Part shown: piece after piece, positions 17,985 to 26,536 of the stretch
Position numbering within the stretch: the first letter of the stretch is position 1
Layout: each line of letters begins with the position of its first letter
NCBI GenBank assembly: GCA_026391455.1
Contig: JAPLEH010000055.1
Coordinates: 124,001-188,000 of the forward strand
Source: Bacteroidota bacterium
GTDB taxonomy: Bacteria > Bacteroidota > Bacteroidia > Chitinophagales > Chitinophagaceae
Length of the DNA: 64,000 nucleotides
Direction of reading: 5' to 3'
The notes under the pieces: generated by a model
Seen by the model: the letters and a program-made list of their open reading frames with translations, nothing else
The model's database searches: none
What the model was told of the DNA's origin: nothing
Translations under genes and position numbers: made by a program

Positions 17985-19217
17985 TTAATAAAGTGTATAT
18001 ACCGGCGAATAAGCACTGGCTTTCTGACGGGAGAGACCGATATGCTGTCGTATCAGGGATATCTCAAAATCGTAGAGAATATTGGTATAATTTCGGAATG
18101 CCTCTTCTGTACTGTCAAAGGGATTGGGATGCCGGTTATAGGTGGTATTGTCTTCTGCCATGCAATAAAAATGGTCAGCTGATTGCAACTGCCCCCAGGT
18201 ATCTATCATTGCCTGGCTGCCACACCCCATGACCATCGTCTCCATCGCATATATTTTTTTTAGTGTATTATGCTGCATGCAATTATTACCCGGGCCATTC
18301 CTCAGCATATTGTCTTCATCCCAGGAGATCATATCCGGTACATCATACTCATCCCGTGGATATAAATCCTGTATTACACCGGCCCCGGTGGTAAACCGGA
18401 AACATTCATCTTTCAGCACTTCATCGGGCAATTGATCCAGAAAATCGAGTATGCCAGTACCGGCTTGCTTATGCATGCCAAAAGTTGCATAATCCAGGCA
18501 AAGACATGTGATGTCTGTATTTTCCAGTGAAGCATGTATCCAGGAAGAGAATTTATTCGCCGTAAGCGGGTATTCCTGCCAATCTGTATCGCTGAAACGA
18601 AACGCGATATCATCTGATAACGAACGATTGCGCAGCAAAAGACTGATAGTTTCATTCCCCGGCGGGGCATAAAGCTGGTTGGCTGTTCTTCCTTTTAACA
18701 CATGGCCAGACCCCTCACATAATATCCCTTTATATCCCATTCCGCCTACCACGCGGGCCAGATCATTATTATATATCAGTGACGTATTCCTGAAAACGGA
18801 GGGCCGGATGCTGAAAATATCAAATACCATCGTGCTATGATTTTCCACCTGACGGCGAAACTCATGACCGGCATGTAAAAAACTGAGTGAATGATAATAG
18901 GTCTCCGCAAGTATATCAACCCTTCCCGTGTCCACCAATCGCTCGAATGAACGGATCACATCCGGACGGAAGCGAAGCAGCATTTCCAGCATGATGCCGC
19001 TGATTGAAAAACTGACCGCAAACCGTTCTTTATTCGCCATAAGATGCCGGTATAATATTTCATTTGCCGGGAGATAGCATTCATCTGCAGCTGTATCGAC
19101 CGCTGCGCGATTAGCATCTATATCCTCATAGGAATGTACAACGTCAATATCCTCTGATTGATATTTTTTCAACCGGAAGGGCAAATGAACATTGAAAAAG
19201 AGGCAAACAGATTTCAT
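17985..19217 (-). CDS. Glycoside hydrolase family 57 (alpha-amylase-like)
   Basis: 410 residues from ATG 19217 (MKSVCLFFNVHLPFRLKKY); 32 upstream in-frame codons back to 19313 look non-coding. Beta-strand 1 with NVHLPFRL replaces the usual substrate His motif. The nucleophile region is DILAETYYHSLSF (Glu), and the general-acid region is CLDYATFGMH (Asp), where family members usually have DYETFGEH. Such GH57 proteins of about 400 residues are common in Bacteroidota glycogen loci and are predicted intracellular alpha-amylases. First structural gene of the alpha-glucan operon. Confidence 0.87.
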   Translation of the reverse strand: MKSVCLFFNVHLPFRLKKYQSEDIDVVHSYEDIDANRAAVDTAADECYLPANEILYRHLMANKERFAVSFSISGIMLEMLLRFRPDVIRSFERLVDTGRVDILAETYYHSLSFLHAGHEFRRQVENHSTMVFDIFSIRPSVFRNTSLIYNNDLARVVGGMGYKGILCEGSGHVLKGRTANQLYAPPGNETISLLLRNRSLSDDIAFRFSDTDWQEYPLTANKFSSWIHASLENTDITCLCLDYATFGMHKQAGTGILDFLDQLPDEVLKDECFRFTTGAGVIQDLYPRDEYDVPDMISWDEDNMLRNGPGNNCMQHNTLKKIYAMETMVMGCGSQAMIDTWGQLQSADHFYCMAEDNTTYNRHPNPFDSTEEAFRNYTNILYDFEISLIRQHIGLSRQKASAYSPVYTLY

Positions 19218-19360
19218 GATACAAACGAGGTTTGTTTTGATAACCTTTCCTTGTCTATCGGAACAGAGTATGCAAGCAAATAATTTAATTACTTTTGCGA
19301 ATCTAAACGGCACAGCATTTATCCAATGTCGCGTTGATTACATATTATCCATTTTCGCGG

Positions 19361-20041
19361 TTAATTCCATGCTACAGGATTATGCAGTTCGATGCATTTG
19401 CGGTTGTAATGAAGTAACCCGGAGCTTCTTAGTTCATTCAGCAACATATTCACACTCTGGCGGGAAGTAGAAATAAATCCGGCGATATCGCTGTGTGTGA
19501 GATAATTATTGAGGATGATTTTATCCCCCATTTGATTACCGTCTGTGCGGGCCCAGTTTTTGATGAACCGGATAAGCCTGTCTTTTGTATCATGAAATAC
19601 GAGGTCGGCATGGCGGCTTTCCAAACGTTGCAATTTTTGATTCACCTTTTTAGCATAGCTCAATGCCAGTAAGGGGTTTTCTTCCAATATCCGCTTAAAA
19701 TCCGTTACATGAAATGAACATATGATTGTATTGGCCGTAAGCGCTTCAGCAGACTCATATTTATTAAGCTGCCCTTCGAGGCCCAGGTCGCCAAACATAT
19801 CGGGTTCTGTAAGGATATCTTTGATCAGGTCATTTTCTGCTTCACTGTTATCTGTGATCTTTACTTTCCCTTTTAACAGGAAATGCACACGGGTGTAACC
19901 GCCCTCTCCATAACTGATCTGTTCACCGCGATAAACGGTTCTTAACCGGGCCACTGATGCTGCTTCTGTAAGTTTCTGCTCAGACAGTAATGCCAGCATC
20001 GGATGATTTTTAAGGTAGAAGTACTTCATTTCCTCTGACAT
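19361..20041 (-). CDS. Crp/Fnr-family transcriptional regulator
   Basis: 226 residues: a cyclic-nucleotide-binding-like beta-roll (about 30-125, with EQISYGEGGYTRVHFLLKG), a long dimerisation helix, and a winged helix-turn-helix at about 165-226 (LTHSDIAGFISTSRQSVNML). There are no clustered cysteines for an Fe-S centre, so it is not an Fnr oxygen sensor. It is encoded between the GH57 gene and an atypical thioredoxin gene 33 bp upstream. The four TTCCCAA half-sites in the divergent region at 20554-20602 are possible targets (inference). Confidence 0.88.
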   Translation of the reverse strand: MSEEMKYFYLKNHPMLALLSEQKLTEAASVARLRTVYRGEQISYGEGGYTRVHFLLKGKVKITDNSEAENDLIKDILTEPDMFGDLGLEGQLNKYESAEALTANTIICSFHVTDFKRILEENPLLALSYAKKVNQKLQRLESRHADLVFHDTKDRLIRFIKNWARTDGNQMGDKIILNNYLTHSDIAGFISTSRQSVNMLLNELRSSGLLHYNRKCIELHNPVAWN

Positions 20042-20074
20042 AATTGTAGGTTTTAAAGGTTTAGCTGAAATAGG

Positions 20075-20407
20075 TTAGTTTGAATTGTTGTGTATGGCAT
20101 TTTCTATTTTCCCGATCATTTCATTCCGGGATACCAGGCCCCGGATATGATCCACGATCTTTCCATTGTTGAAGAATAAGATGGTCGGCAGTTCGATGAC
20201 TCCGAATTGCTTTTCCGCACCTGCCTCCTTCTCCACATCCACCGTATAAAAATTAACTACCCCGCTGTACGTACCAGAGAGTTCTTCGTATACGGGCGCA
20301 ATAATCTGGCAGGCTCCGCTCCAATCCAGGCGAAATTGTACCAGTGATAAATTTCCGGCTGCTGCTATCTCCTTTTCCAATTCTTCCTTCGTAAGGGGTT
20401 TGCTCAT
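20075..20407 (-). CDS. Atypical thioredoxin-like protein with WSGAC active site
   Basis: 110 residues, the length of a classical thioredoxin, with the fold landmarks LVQFRLDWSGACQII (beta-3/alpha-2), YTVDVEKE, and the cis-Pro loop ELPTILFF. The active site reads WSGAC instead of WCGPC, so the N-terminal attacking cysteine is serine and only one Cys remains. It is unlikely to be a normal disulfide reductase; monothiol or stress-related binding roles are possible. It lies directly upstream of the Crp/Fnr gene (33 bp) and is divergent from the YHS operon. Confidence 0.85.
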   Translation of the reverse strand: MSKPLTKEELEKEIAAAGNLSLVQFRLDWSGACQIIAPVYEELSGTYSGVVNFYTVDVEKEAGAEKQFGVIELPTILFFNNGKIVDHIRGLVSRNEMIGKIENAIHNNSN

Positions 20408-20553
20408 AAAGTTCTTTTTTGTTTTGCCGTATCATATAGCCAACCGGCGTGCCAGATTTTTTCGCCTGTTATAAAAATCCGCTGAAACGATTTGTGGTAA
20501 AGGGTTTCAAAAATTTACACCCGGTCTGTTTTTGAAAAAAATGGAGCCAGCTT

Positions 20554-20602
20554 TTCCCAATATATTGGGAATATCCTGAAATGTTGGGAGCGGTTTTCCC
20601 AA
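20554..20602. promoter_or_regulatory. Operator-like array of four TTCCCAA half-sites
   Basis: TTCCCAATATATTGGGAA at 20554-20571 is an 18-bp perfect palindrome. A second, spaced pair TTGGGA-N6-TTCCCAA occupies 20584-20602. The centres are about 30.5 bp apart, near three helical turns, so dimers would lie on one face. The array is about 120 bp upstream of the YHS gene start and about 150 bp upstream of the divergent thioredoxin start, suited to an activator or shared repressor. The neighbouring Crp/Fnr protein is the nearest candidate ligand (inference). Confidence 0.6.
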
Positions 20603-20692
20603 TCATGCTACAGGCTGGAAATCTACCTGTTAAAAAACAGTGAATCGCTCTTTCTTGTCGTTTGGCTGACAGCTAAAAAAAAATCCCGCTTC

Positions 20693-20700
20693 TACATTTG
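20693..20700 (+). promoter_or_regulatory. Bacteroidota-type -7 box before the YHS operon
   Basis: TACATTTG matches the TAnnTTTG consensus exactly, 20 bp before the start codon at 20720. No good TTTG -33 box is seen at 17-21 bp upstream, which would fit an activator-dependent promoter. Confidence 0.4.
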
Positions 20701-20719
20701 GACATCAAAATCAAAAAAA

Positions 20720-21190
20720 ATGAAAGCGAATTTTCTTTTAGCAGGATTTCTATTACTGACAACTTTATCGGTGACAGCGCAGGACCTTACCACCGTTCGA
20801 AAAAATCATTTTAACACGAACAGTGATTATGTGGGCATAAAAGGATACGACCCTGTAGCCTATTTTACTGCCAATACTGCCATCAAAGGCAATAAAGAAC
20901 TGGCGGTCTATCACCAGGGCATTACCTATTATTTTTCATCGGTGGCTAATAAAGAAAGCTTTAAGAAAAACCCATCCATGTACGAACCGGCTTATGGCGG
21001 ATGGTGTGCCTATGCCATGGGGGCCAAGGGAGATAAAGTGAGCATTGATCCCGAGACGTTCAAAATAGTGAATGGAAAATTGTATTTATTCTATAATAAA
21101 AATTTCAACAATACGCTGAAAAGCTGGAATAAGGACGAGAACCAGCTCAAATTGAATGCAGACAACAATTGGAAATCTATTTTCAAATAA
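20720..21190 (+). CDS. Exported YHS-domain protein
   Basis: 156 residues. A signal peptide ends at VTAQ (about residue 21). The YHS-type domain follows: GIKGYDPVAYFTANTAIKG, then YYFSSVANKESFKKNPSMY and YGGWCAYAMGAKGDKVSIDP. This form is frequent in Bacteroidota as an extracytoplasmic protein of unknown role; YHS domains elsewhere bind metals. First gene of a six-gene plus-strand operon. Confidence 0.85.
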   Translation: MKANFLLAGFLLLTTLSVTAQDLTTVRKNHFNTNSDYVGIKGYDPVAYFTANTAIKGNKELAVYHQGITYYFSSVANKESFKKNPSMYEPAYGGWCAYAMGAKGDKVSIDPETFKIVNGKLYLFYNKNFNNTLKSWNKDENQLKLNADNNWKSIFK

Positions 21191-21245
21191 ACCTCTTTCA
21201 TCAGAACATGATTACGCATCCCTTCACACTAATCAAACCCACATC

Positions 21246-21644
21246 ATGACTATCAACTGGCAAAGCAAAGGTATCTGGATTTTAAAACTTCTCGCCGCAT
21301 TCATTATGCTGCAAACGCTTTGGTTCAAATTCACCGGCGCAGAAGAATCGGTTTATATTTTCTCTTCCCTTGGCATGGAACCCTGGGGCAGGATCGGCAC
21401 AGGCGTTTTTGAACTGATCGCATCCGCACTGATCCTTTTTCCCCGCACCACGGTGATCGGCGCAGGGTTGGGAGCCGGGCTTATGAGTGGTGCATTATTC
21501 TTCCATCTTACTAAACTGGGCATTTCCATAAAAGGAGACGGTGGGCAGTTATTTGTGTATGCTCTGTTGGTACTTCTTTCCTGCCTGCTCCTGCTGATAA
21601 TAAAAAGAAAGGAAGTAGTGGCATTCATTAACCAGCTTTTTTAA
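21246..21644 (+). CDS. DoxX-like four-TM membrane protein
   Basis: 132 residues from ATG 21246; an in-frame ATG at 21156 lies inside the previous gene and is rejected. Four predicted TM helices (ILKLLAAFIMLQTLWFKF; TGVFELIASALILF; GAGLGAGLMSGALFF; LFVYALLVLLSCLLLLI) and the pattern F-x-K-F-x-G between helices match the DoxX/DoxD-like family. Members couple to redox chemistry, but this one has no known reaction. It follows the YHS gene by 55 bp and precedes the DM13 lipoprotein by 5 bp. Confidence 0.82.
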   Translation: MTINWQSKGIWILKLLAAFIMLQTLWFKFTGAEESVYIFSSLGMEPWGRIGTGVFELIASALILFPRTTVIGAGLGAGLMSGALFFHLTKLGISIKGDGGQLFVYALLVLLSCLLLLIIKRKEVVAFINQLF

Positions 21645-21649
21645 ACGAT

Positions 21650-22075
21650 ATGAAAAAACTTATTAACCTCTCATTGATAGTGACGACCCTGATGATTGGT
21701 TGCAGTAAACAAAATGGCACCAGCACCGTACCGGGTACCGGAATGGTGGATACCACAAAGGCGATACTACGCTTCAGCGCCCCTTTTTACAATGGCCCTT
21801 ATGGTACTGTGAGCGGAGAGGCAAAAATATTTGATGATGCCGGACGTCTGCAATTAAAACTGGCCGGCGTCAATATTTCCAACGGCCCTGACCTGCATGT
21901 ATACATATCCCGGGAGTTATTGCCTGCCAATTATATTGACCTGGGCCGTTTACAATCCACCAGCGGAAACCAGGTATATGCGATACCCGGCAATCCTGAT
22001 TTTTCACAATACCGGTTTGTGCTGGTGCATTGCCAGCGATTCAATCATCTTTTTGGCAGTGCTGAACTGCGTTAA
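21650..22075 (+). CDS. DM13-domain lipoprotein
   Basis: 141 residues. Lipoprotein signal with lipobox LMIGC (Cys18). The C-terminal roughly 95 residues form a DM13 domain: YGTVSGEAKIFDD, GPDLHVYIS, and VLVHCQRFNHLFGSAEL with the single conserved cysteine. DM13 is proposed to be a cytochrome-like redox domain using that Cys. It should be anchored in a membrane facing the periplasm. With YHS and DoxX neighbours, this suggests an extracytoplasmic redox or metal-handling unit (inference). Confidence 0.85.
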   Translation: MKKLINLSLIVTTLMIGCSKQNGTSTVPGTGMVDTTKAILRFSAPFYNGPYGTVSGEAKIFDDAGRLQLKLAGVNISNGPDLHVYISRELLPANYIDLGRLQSTSGNQVYAIPGNPDFSQYRFVLVHCQRFNHLFGSAELR

Positions 22076-22092
22076 ATCAAAATCATAATTGT

Positions 22093-22593
22093 ATGTTACT
22101 CAAAACACCCATTGAAGAAGTTTTTATTCAGCTGACAGATGCGCTGGATAAACTGACGGATGAACAATACACTCAGCCGAGTAAGATCCTGTTCAATGCC
22201 ACCATGGGGCAACACGTTCGCCATATCATTGAGCTTTTTCTCTGCCTGCAAAACGGCTATGAGGAAGGAACCGTCAATTATGAAAAACGAAAAAGAGATT
22301 ACCGCATCGAAACAGACCGTGACTTTGCCCGCTTTCTGCTCCGCAGCATTTTCCGAAAGATGGGGCGACCCAATAAACTTATAAATCTGGAAGCAGAAGA
22401 CTATATTGAAAACATCGAGACCGTAACCATACCCAGTAATTATTACCGGGAGATCGCCTACAATCTGGAGCACACCATTCACCACATGGCCCTCATACGG
22501 GTAGGGATAAACGAAGTTTCTTCATTGAAACTACCTGAGAATTTCGGTGTCGCATTCTCCACTATTAACTACCGTCTTCAATGTGCACAGTAA
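22093..22593 (+). CDS. DinB-like four-helix-bundle protein
   Basis: 166 residues, all alpha-helical. Histidines placed as in the DinB/YfiT metal-binding fold: GQHVRHIIELF (about residues 35-45) and LEHTIHHMALIRVG (about 125-138). Members are metal-dependent thiol transferases or of unknown function. It overlaps the next gene by 13 bp, so coupling is likely. Cytoplasmic. Confidence 0.78.
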   Translation: MLLKTPIEEVFIQLTDALDKLTDEQYTQPSKILFNATMGQHVRHIIELFLCLQNGYEEGTVNYEKRKRDYRIETDRDFARFLLRSIFRKMGRPNKLINLEAEDYIENIETVTIPSNYYREIAYNLEHTIHHMALIRVGINEVSSLKLPENFGVAFSTINYRLQCAQ

Positions 22594-23309
22594 CATTTCT
22601 TCCAGTTCGGGATACAGTATTGATCACGTCCAGCCGGGATGAAAAACGGATAAGGCCCGCAGCCAGTGTGCCTTCCTTTTATCATTACAACGGTTGCAGG
22701 CTGGCCGGTCCCAGGGATGCATTTGCGGGAGGCACCTGGATCGCGCTTAAAGAAAACGGTGATGCTGCAGTGCTGCTCAATGGTGCCTTTATTAAACATA
22801 TCCCGCATCCGCCCTACCGCGTGAGCCGTGGACTTATTTTTCTCGACCTCCTGAGCCACAAACATCCATCGGCCCATTTTGATTCGATCAGCCTGGCAGG
22901 CATTGAACCCTTTACAATGATCCTGTTTGAAAAAGGATGCCTGTACCAGTTTCGCTGGAATGGGGAAGAAAAGTTTGCCAAACAATTTCCCGCTTCCCGG
23001 CCGCATATTTGGTCATCTGCTACTTTATACGACGGACCTGCCATTAAGAAAAGAGAAACATGGTTTGCGCAGTTCTTAAATAATACCACGCTCCCTACAC
23101 AACAGGATGTCTTGCATTTTCACCAAACCGGTGGCGAAGGTGATCCGCAAAATGATCTGCAGATGTCTCGAAGTGATATTTATTCCACCGTAAGCATTAC
23201 AGGTATTCATCTTACCAAAGACAGAGGCAGTATCAAATACCTTGACATGTCTCAGCAACAAACGTCAGAACTGAAATTCGAATTAGCAATACCTGCAACA
23301 GTAGTATGA
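22581..23309 (+). CDS. NRDE/TANGO2-family protein
   Basis: 242 residues beginning MCTVTFLPV, with the N-terminal Cys2 and the signature ITSSRDEKR, a variant of the family's NRDE motif. Further family landmarks: GPRDAFAGGTWIAL and the internal AAVLLNGAF. The family (transport and Golgi organisation 2 in eukaryotes) has an Ntn-hydrolase-like fold and is linked to heme or lipid handling. The stop overlaps the next start (ATGA). Confidence 0.85.
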   Translation: MCTVTFLPVRDTVLITSSRDEKRIRPAASVPSFYHYNGCRLAGPRDAFAGGTWIALKENGDAAVLLNGAFIKHIPHPPYRVSRGLIFLDLLSHKHPSAHFDSISLAGIEPFTMILFEKGCLYQFRWNGEEKFAKQFPASRPHIWSSATLYDGPAIKKRETWFAQFLNNTTLPTQQDVLHFHQTGGEGDPQNDLQMSRSDIYSTVSITGIHLTKDRGSIKYLDMSQQQTSELKFELAIPATVV

Positions 23310-24376
23310 TCAAAAAAATATTATACCAGCCTTTTTTCATTCGCTTGTTCAATTGGGAATACTGGCCCTTTCATGTGGTGTATCTTCCCATTTATTTTTA
23401 CTGGTGCTGGCTATGTATTCGTTCAAGATCTTTTTTCTTCTTCAACACCGCTAATCCCGGTATCACGAACGGAGGATTCCTGATGGAATCAAAAATGGCT
23501 ATCTATAACCTCCTGCCGGAAGGAACTTACCCATCCACCGTTTTTTTCAAAGCAGGAAGTTCGACGATCGAGATCATTAATACGATAAACAGCAACAAGC
23601 TGCAATTCCCTCTGGTTGGAAAACCGGATATTGGTATGCAGGGGCTGGCTGTTCAAAAACTTGATAATATGCCGGCATTACTGAACTATGCCCGTTCATC
23701 GTCTGTAGATTTTCTCGTACAGGAGTTTGTTCCATTTGAAAAAGAGGCCGGTATTTTTTATTATCGCATGCCAGGAGTAAAAAAGGGCAGGATATCCGGT
23801 ATCGTAAGCAAAGAATTCCTGTCGATAACCGGCGATGGGGTTTCGACGATCCTCACATTACTCAAAAAAGATAAAAGATATATCCTGCAGTTATCAGTAT
23901 TGAAAAAGATGTATGGTGAAAAATTGCATACCGTTCTCCCAACGGGTGAAGAAATGGTACTGGTTCCCTATGGCAATCATGTACGCGGTGCCAAATTTGT
24001 AGATGTAAGCCATCTGGCTGATGAATCTTTAGTGTCGGTCATTGACAAGCTTTGCAACCGGATCGATGGATTTTATTTTGGGCGGATGGATATCCGGTAC
24101 CGTAGTTGGGAAGATCTGCGGGAAGGGAAGCATTTTTCAATCATTGAACTCAACGGTGCGGGCAGTGAACCAACCCATATGTATGACCCGCGGCACACCG
24201 TTTTCTTTGCCTGGAAAGAGATCATACGACATATCAATATTCTCTTTACCATCAGTCGGATCAATCACCGGCTATTGAAAAAACCTTACATGAGTACTGC
24301 AGAGGGATTGCAGATGCTACGGGAAAATAAGCAGTATGTGAAAAGGATCAATGGCAGTGAATCCCGGGCGGCTTGA
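23306..24376 (+). CDS. ATP-grasp-like protein (D-Ala-D-Ala ligase-related fold)
   Basis: 356 residues. Residues about 60-90 resemble an ATP-grasp N-subdomain and FPLVGKPDIGMQGLAVQK the phosphate-binding loop; VQEFVPFEKEAGIFYYR and the carboxy-proximal GRMDIRYR ... FSIIELNGAGSEPTHMYDP look like the metal/ATP site of carboxylate-amine ligases. The N-terminus contains a hydrophobic stretch, so it may be membrane associated. The substrate is unknown. Last gene of the YHS-DoxX-DM13-DinB-NRDE operon. Confidence 0.72.
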   Translation: MIKKILYQPFFIRLFNWEYWPFHVVYLPIYFYWCWLCIRSRSFFFFNTANPGITNGGFLMESKMAIYNLLPEGTYPSTVFFKAGSSTIEIINTINSNKLQFPLVGKPDIGMQGLAVQKLDNMPALLNYARSSSVDFLVQEFVPFEKEAGIFYYRMPGVKKGRISGIVSKEFLSITGDGVSTILTLLKKDKRYILQLSVLKKMYGEKLHTVLPTGEEMVLVPYGNHVRGAKFVDVSHLADESLVSVIDKLCNRIDGFYFGRMDIRYRSWEDLREGKHFSIIELNGAGSEPTHMYDPRHTVFFAWKEIIRHINILFTISRINHRLLKKPYMSTAEGLQMLRENKQYVKRINGSESRAA

Positions 24377-24424
24377 TAAAGTGTGAGAAAAGTGTACTGC
24401 CCATTTTACTGGTTATTTTCAAGT

Positions 24425-26326
24425 TCATTCCCGTTTGATGCCCATTTTTTTCATTCTTGCCTCGAGTGTGGTGGCATTCAATCCCAATAATTTTGCAGCA
24501 CCTTTTTCACCACTCACTTTCCAGTTGGTCTTCTTCAATGCTTCCAGGATATGATTTTTTTCCACGTCCTCCAGCCGGAGCGTGGTGGTACTCACTGGAT
24601 TTTCAACTTCGGTTTTCTGTACAGGCAGCCATTCGCCCGGTTCCAGTGTATTACCCCTGGTCAGGATCATCGCTCTCTCGATGATATTTTCCAGTTCCCG
24701 GATATTGCCCGGCCAGTCGTATGCCATCAATGCTTCCATTACCTGTGTGGATACATCACTGATCTTTTTACCGATCTTGCCTTCGTGCTTCTGGCAAAAA
24801 TGTTTTACGAGCAATGGTATATCTTCTTTACGGTTGCGCAGTGGCGGACAGAGTATAGGGAATACATTGAGCCGGTAATACAGATCTTCACGGAATTCTT
24901 TTTTCTCAATAGCCTGTTGCAGATTTCGGTTCGTGGCTGCGATCACACGTACATTCACTTTCATGGTCTTTGGATTGCCCAACCTTTCAAATTCACCTTC
25001 CTGCAGTACACGTAATAATTTAGCCTGTAGCTCTACGGGCAATTCACCGATCTCATCGAGGAAGATCGTACCACCATCTGCCAGTTCAAACCGGCCGATC
25101 TTTCTTTCCATCGCTCCGGTAAAAGCACCTTTCTCATGCCCGAACAATTCGCTTTCGATGAGGTTAGCTGGCAGGGTGGCACAATTTACTTTCACCAATG
25201 GGCGCTTACTCCGGTTGCTGATATTATGTACTGCTCTTGCGATCAATTCTTTTCCTGTACCTGATTCTCCTAATACCAAAACGGTTGCGTCGGTGGAAGC
25301 GACCTGTTCGATCTGCTGCAATACCCGCTGAAAATCGCGGCTCCGGCTGATGATCTCTTCGAAATTATAATTGAGTTTTATTTCGTCCTGCAGGTATTGA
25401 TTTTGAGCCTCGAGCCGGGCCTGCTCCTGTTCCATCAGCACTTTCTCCGAAATGTCGATGAACATCGTACGGGTAAACTGACCGCCTTTATCCGGGTTGG
25501 ACCACCATTGGATCCAGATTGGTTTGCCATTGTCCTTTCGGCGCAATTCCAGCACCACCCCACTGGTATCGGTGCCTCTTCCCACTGATTCAAATGCTTC
25601 CGTCATCCGGCGCTGTGCATCGGGTGTATCGGGTGTCAGGCTTTTGCCATACAGATTGGGTACCTCTTCCTGTTTAAGTCCCAGAATACGAATAGCCGCC
25701 CGGTTAGCTTTGATAAATTTAGTATCAAGCCCTTCATGCACATAGGCGATTGGTGCTTCTTCGAAAAGATCGCGAAAGCGTTCTTCACTTTCATTCAGCA
25801 ATATTTTCAGTTGTGCATTGGCAATCTTTAGTTTTTCTTCTGCTTTCATCCGTTCGATCTCCGCTGCGGCACGGGCAGCGAATATTTTCAGTACAGCTGT
25901 CTCGTCTTTTTCGGCCCCTACAGGTGACGTATGCGTAGCCGCAATATGGCCAAGTATTTCACCGGTTGCCGGGCTGATAATGGGAGCTCCTACATATGCC
26001 TCAATCCCTGTGGCACCGGCAAATTTTTTATACAGCCCTTCAGGCAAAAAGAAAGTTTCTCCCCCCATCATCATCTGACAACCCGAATCGCTCACATTGT
26101 ATTCAAAATTGTCAAGCAGTTTTTCCCCCTCCGCAAATACCACTGTACGCAGACGGGTCTTAGTTTCATTGGCACATTCAGCAATGAAGCAATACCGCAT
26201 TCCCAGACTGGATGTGATGCATTTAGCTACTTCCACCAAATAATCATAACCAATCAATCCGGATGTTACCTCCGATACTAACTGCAATAAATGGGAATCT
26301 GAGATTGGGTTTTTGATCTTTGCCAT
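24425..26326 (-). CDS. Sigma54-dependent activator with GAF and PAS sensor domains
   Basis: 633 residues. GAF domain about 10-165, a PAS domain about 180-300 ([20 protein letters not shown]), the AAA+ sigma54 activator domain about 325-560 with Walker A GESGTGKE, the sigma54 contact loop GAFTGA, and Walker [14 protein letters not shown], and a Fis-type helix-turn-helix at the C-terminus ([20 protein letters not shown]). It should hydrolyse ATP to open sigma54 promoters in response to a ligand of the GAF/PAS module. No receiver domain, so it is not a response regulator. Its targets are not in evidence here. Confidence 0.93.
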   Translation of the reverse strand: MAKIKNPISDSHLLQLVSEVTSGLIGYDYLVEVAKCITSSLGMRYCFIAECANETKTRLRTVVFAEGEKLLDNFEYNVSDSGCQMMMGGETFFLPEGLYKKFAGATGIEAYVGAPIISPATGEILGHIAATHTSPVGAEKDETAVLKIFAARAAAEIERMKAEEKLKIANAQLKILLNESEERFRDLFEEAPIAYVHEGLDTKFIKANRAAIRILGLKQEEVPNLYGKSLTPDTPDAQRRMTEAFESVGRGTDTSGVVLELRRKDNGKPIWIQWWSNPDKGGQFTRTMFIDISEKVLMEQEQARLEAQNQYLQDEIKLNYNFEEIISRSRDFQRVLQQIEQVASTDATVLVLGESGTGKELIARAVHNISNRSKRPLVKVNCATLPANLIESELFGHEKGAFTGAMERKIGRFELADGGTIFLDEIGELPVELQAKLLRVLQEGEFERLGNPKTMKVNVRVIAATNRNLQQAIEKKEFREDLYYRLNVFPILCPPLRNRKEDIPLLVKHFCQKHEGKIGKKISDVSTQVMEALMAYDWPGNIRELENIIERAMILTRGNTLEPGEWLPVQKTEVENPVSTTTLRLEDVEKNHILEALKKTNWKVSGEKGAAKLLGLNATTLEARMKKMGIKRE

Positions 26327-26536
26327 TATCCAACTATTATTTATGATCGTCGGGATGCCTATTAAAGTTATATAATCTGCTAAGATCCATCTATGATTTG
26401 TACATTTTTGTCTTCAGCCTGACATAAAGACCCGCGATGGACTGGATACCTGCCTATAAACCAGATTATTTAACATTTCCAGGTACCGCCGATTTTATTC
26501 CCGCCGCAAAATCCCGTTTTTCATTACTTTCATTCC

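Larger units (their letters stand above)
20408..20719. other. Divergent regulatory spacer between thioredoxin/Crp unit and YHS operon
   Basis: 312 bp without a coding region. It contains four TTCCCAA-type half-sites (20554-20602) and a -7-like box TACATTTG at 20693-20700, both listed separately. Nothing else recognised. Confidence 0.6.

Noticed and set aside
21156-21245. In-frame upstream start for the DoxX-like gene
   Set aside because: It lies inside the YHS gene and adds a stretch without a membrane or signal character; ATG 21246 gives the expected four-helix protein.
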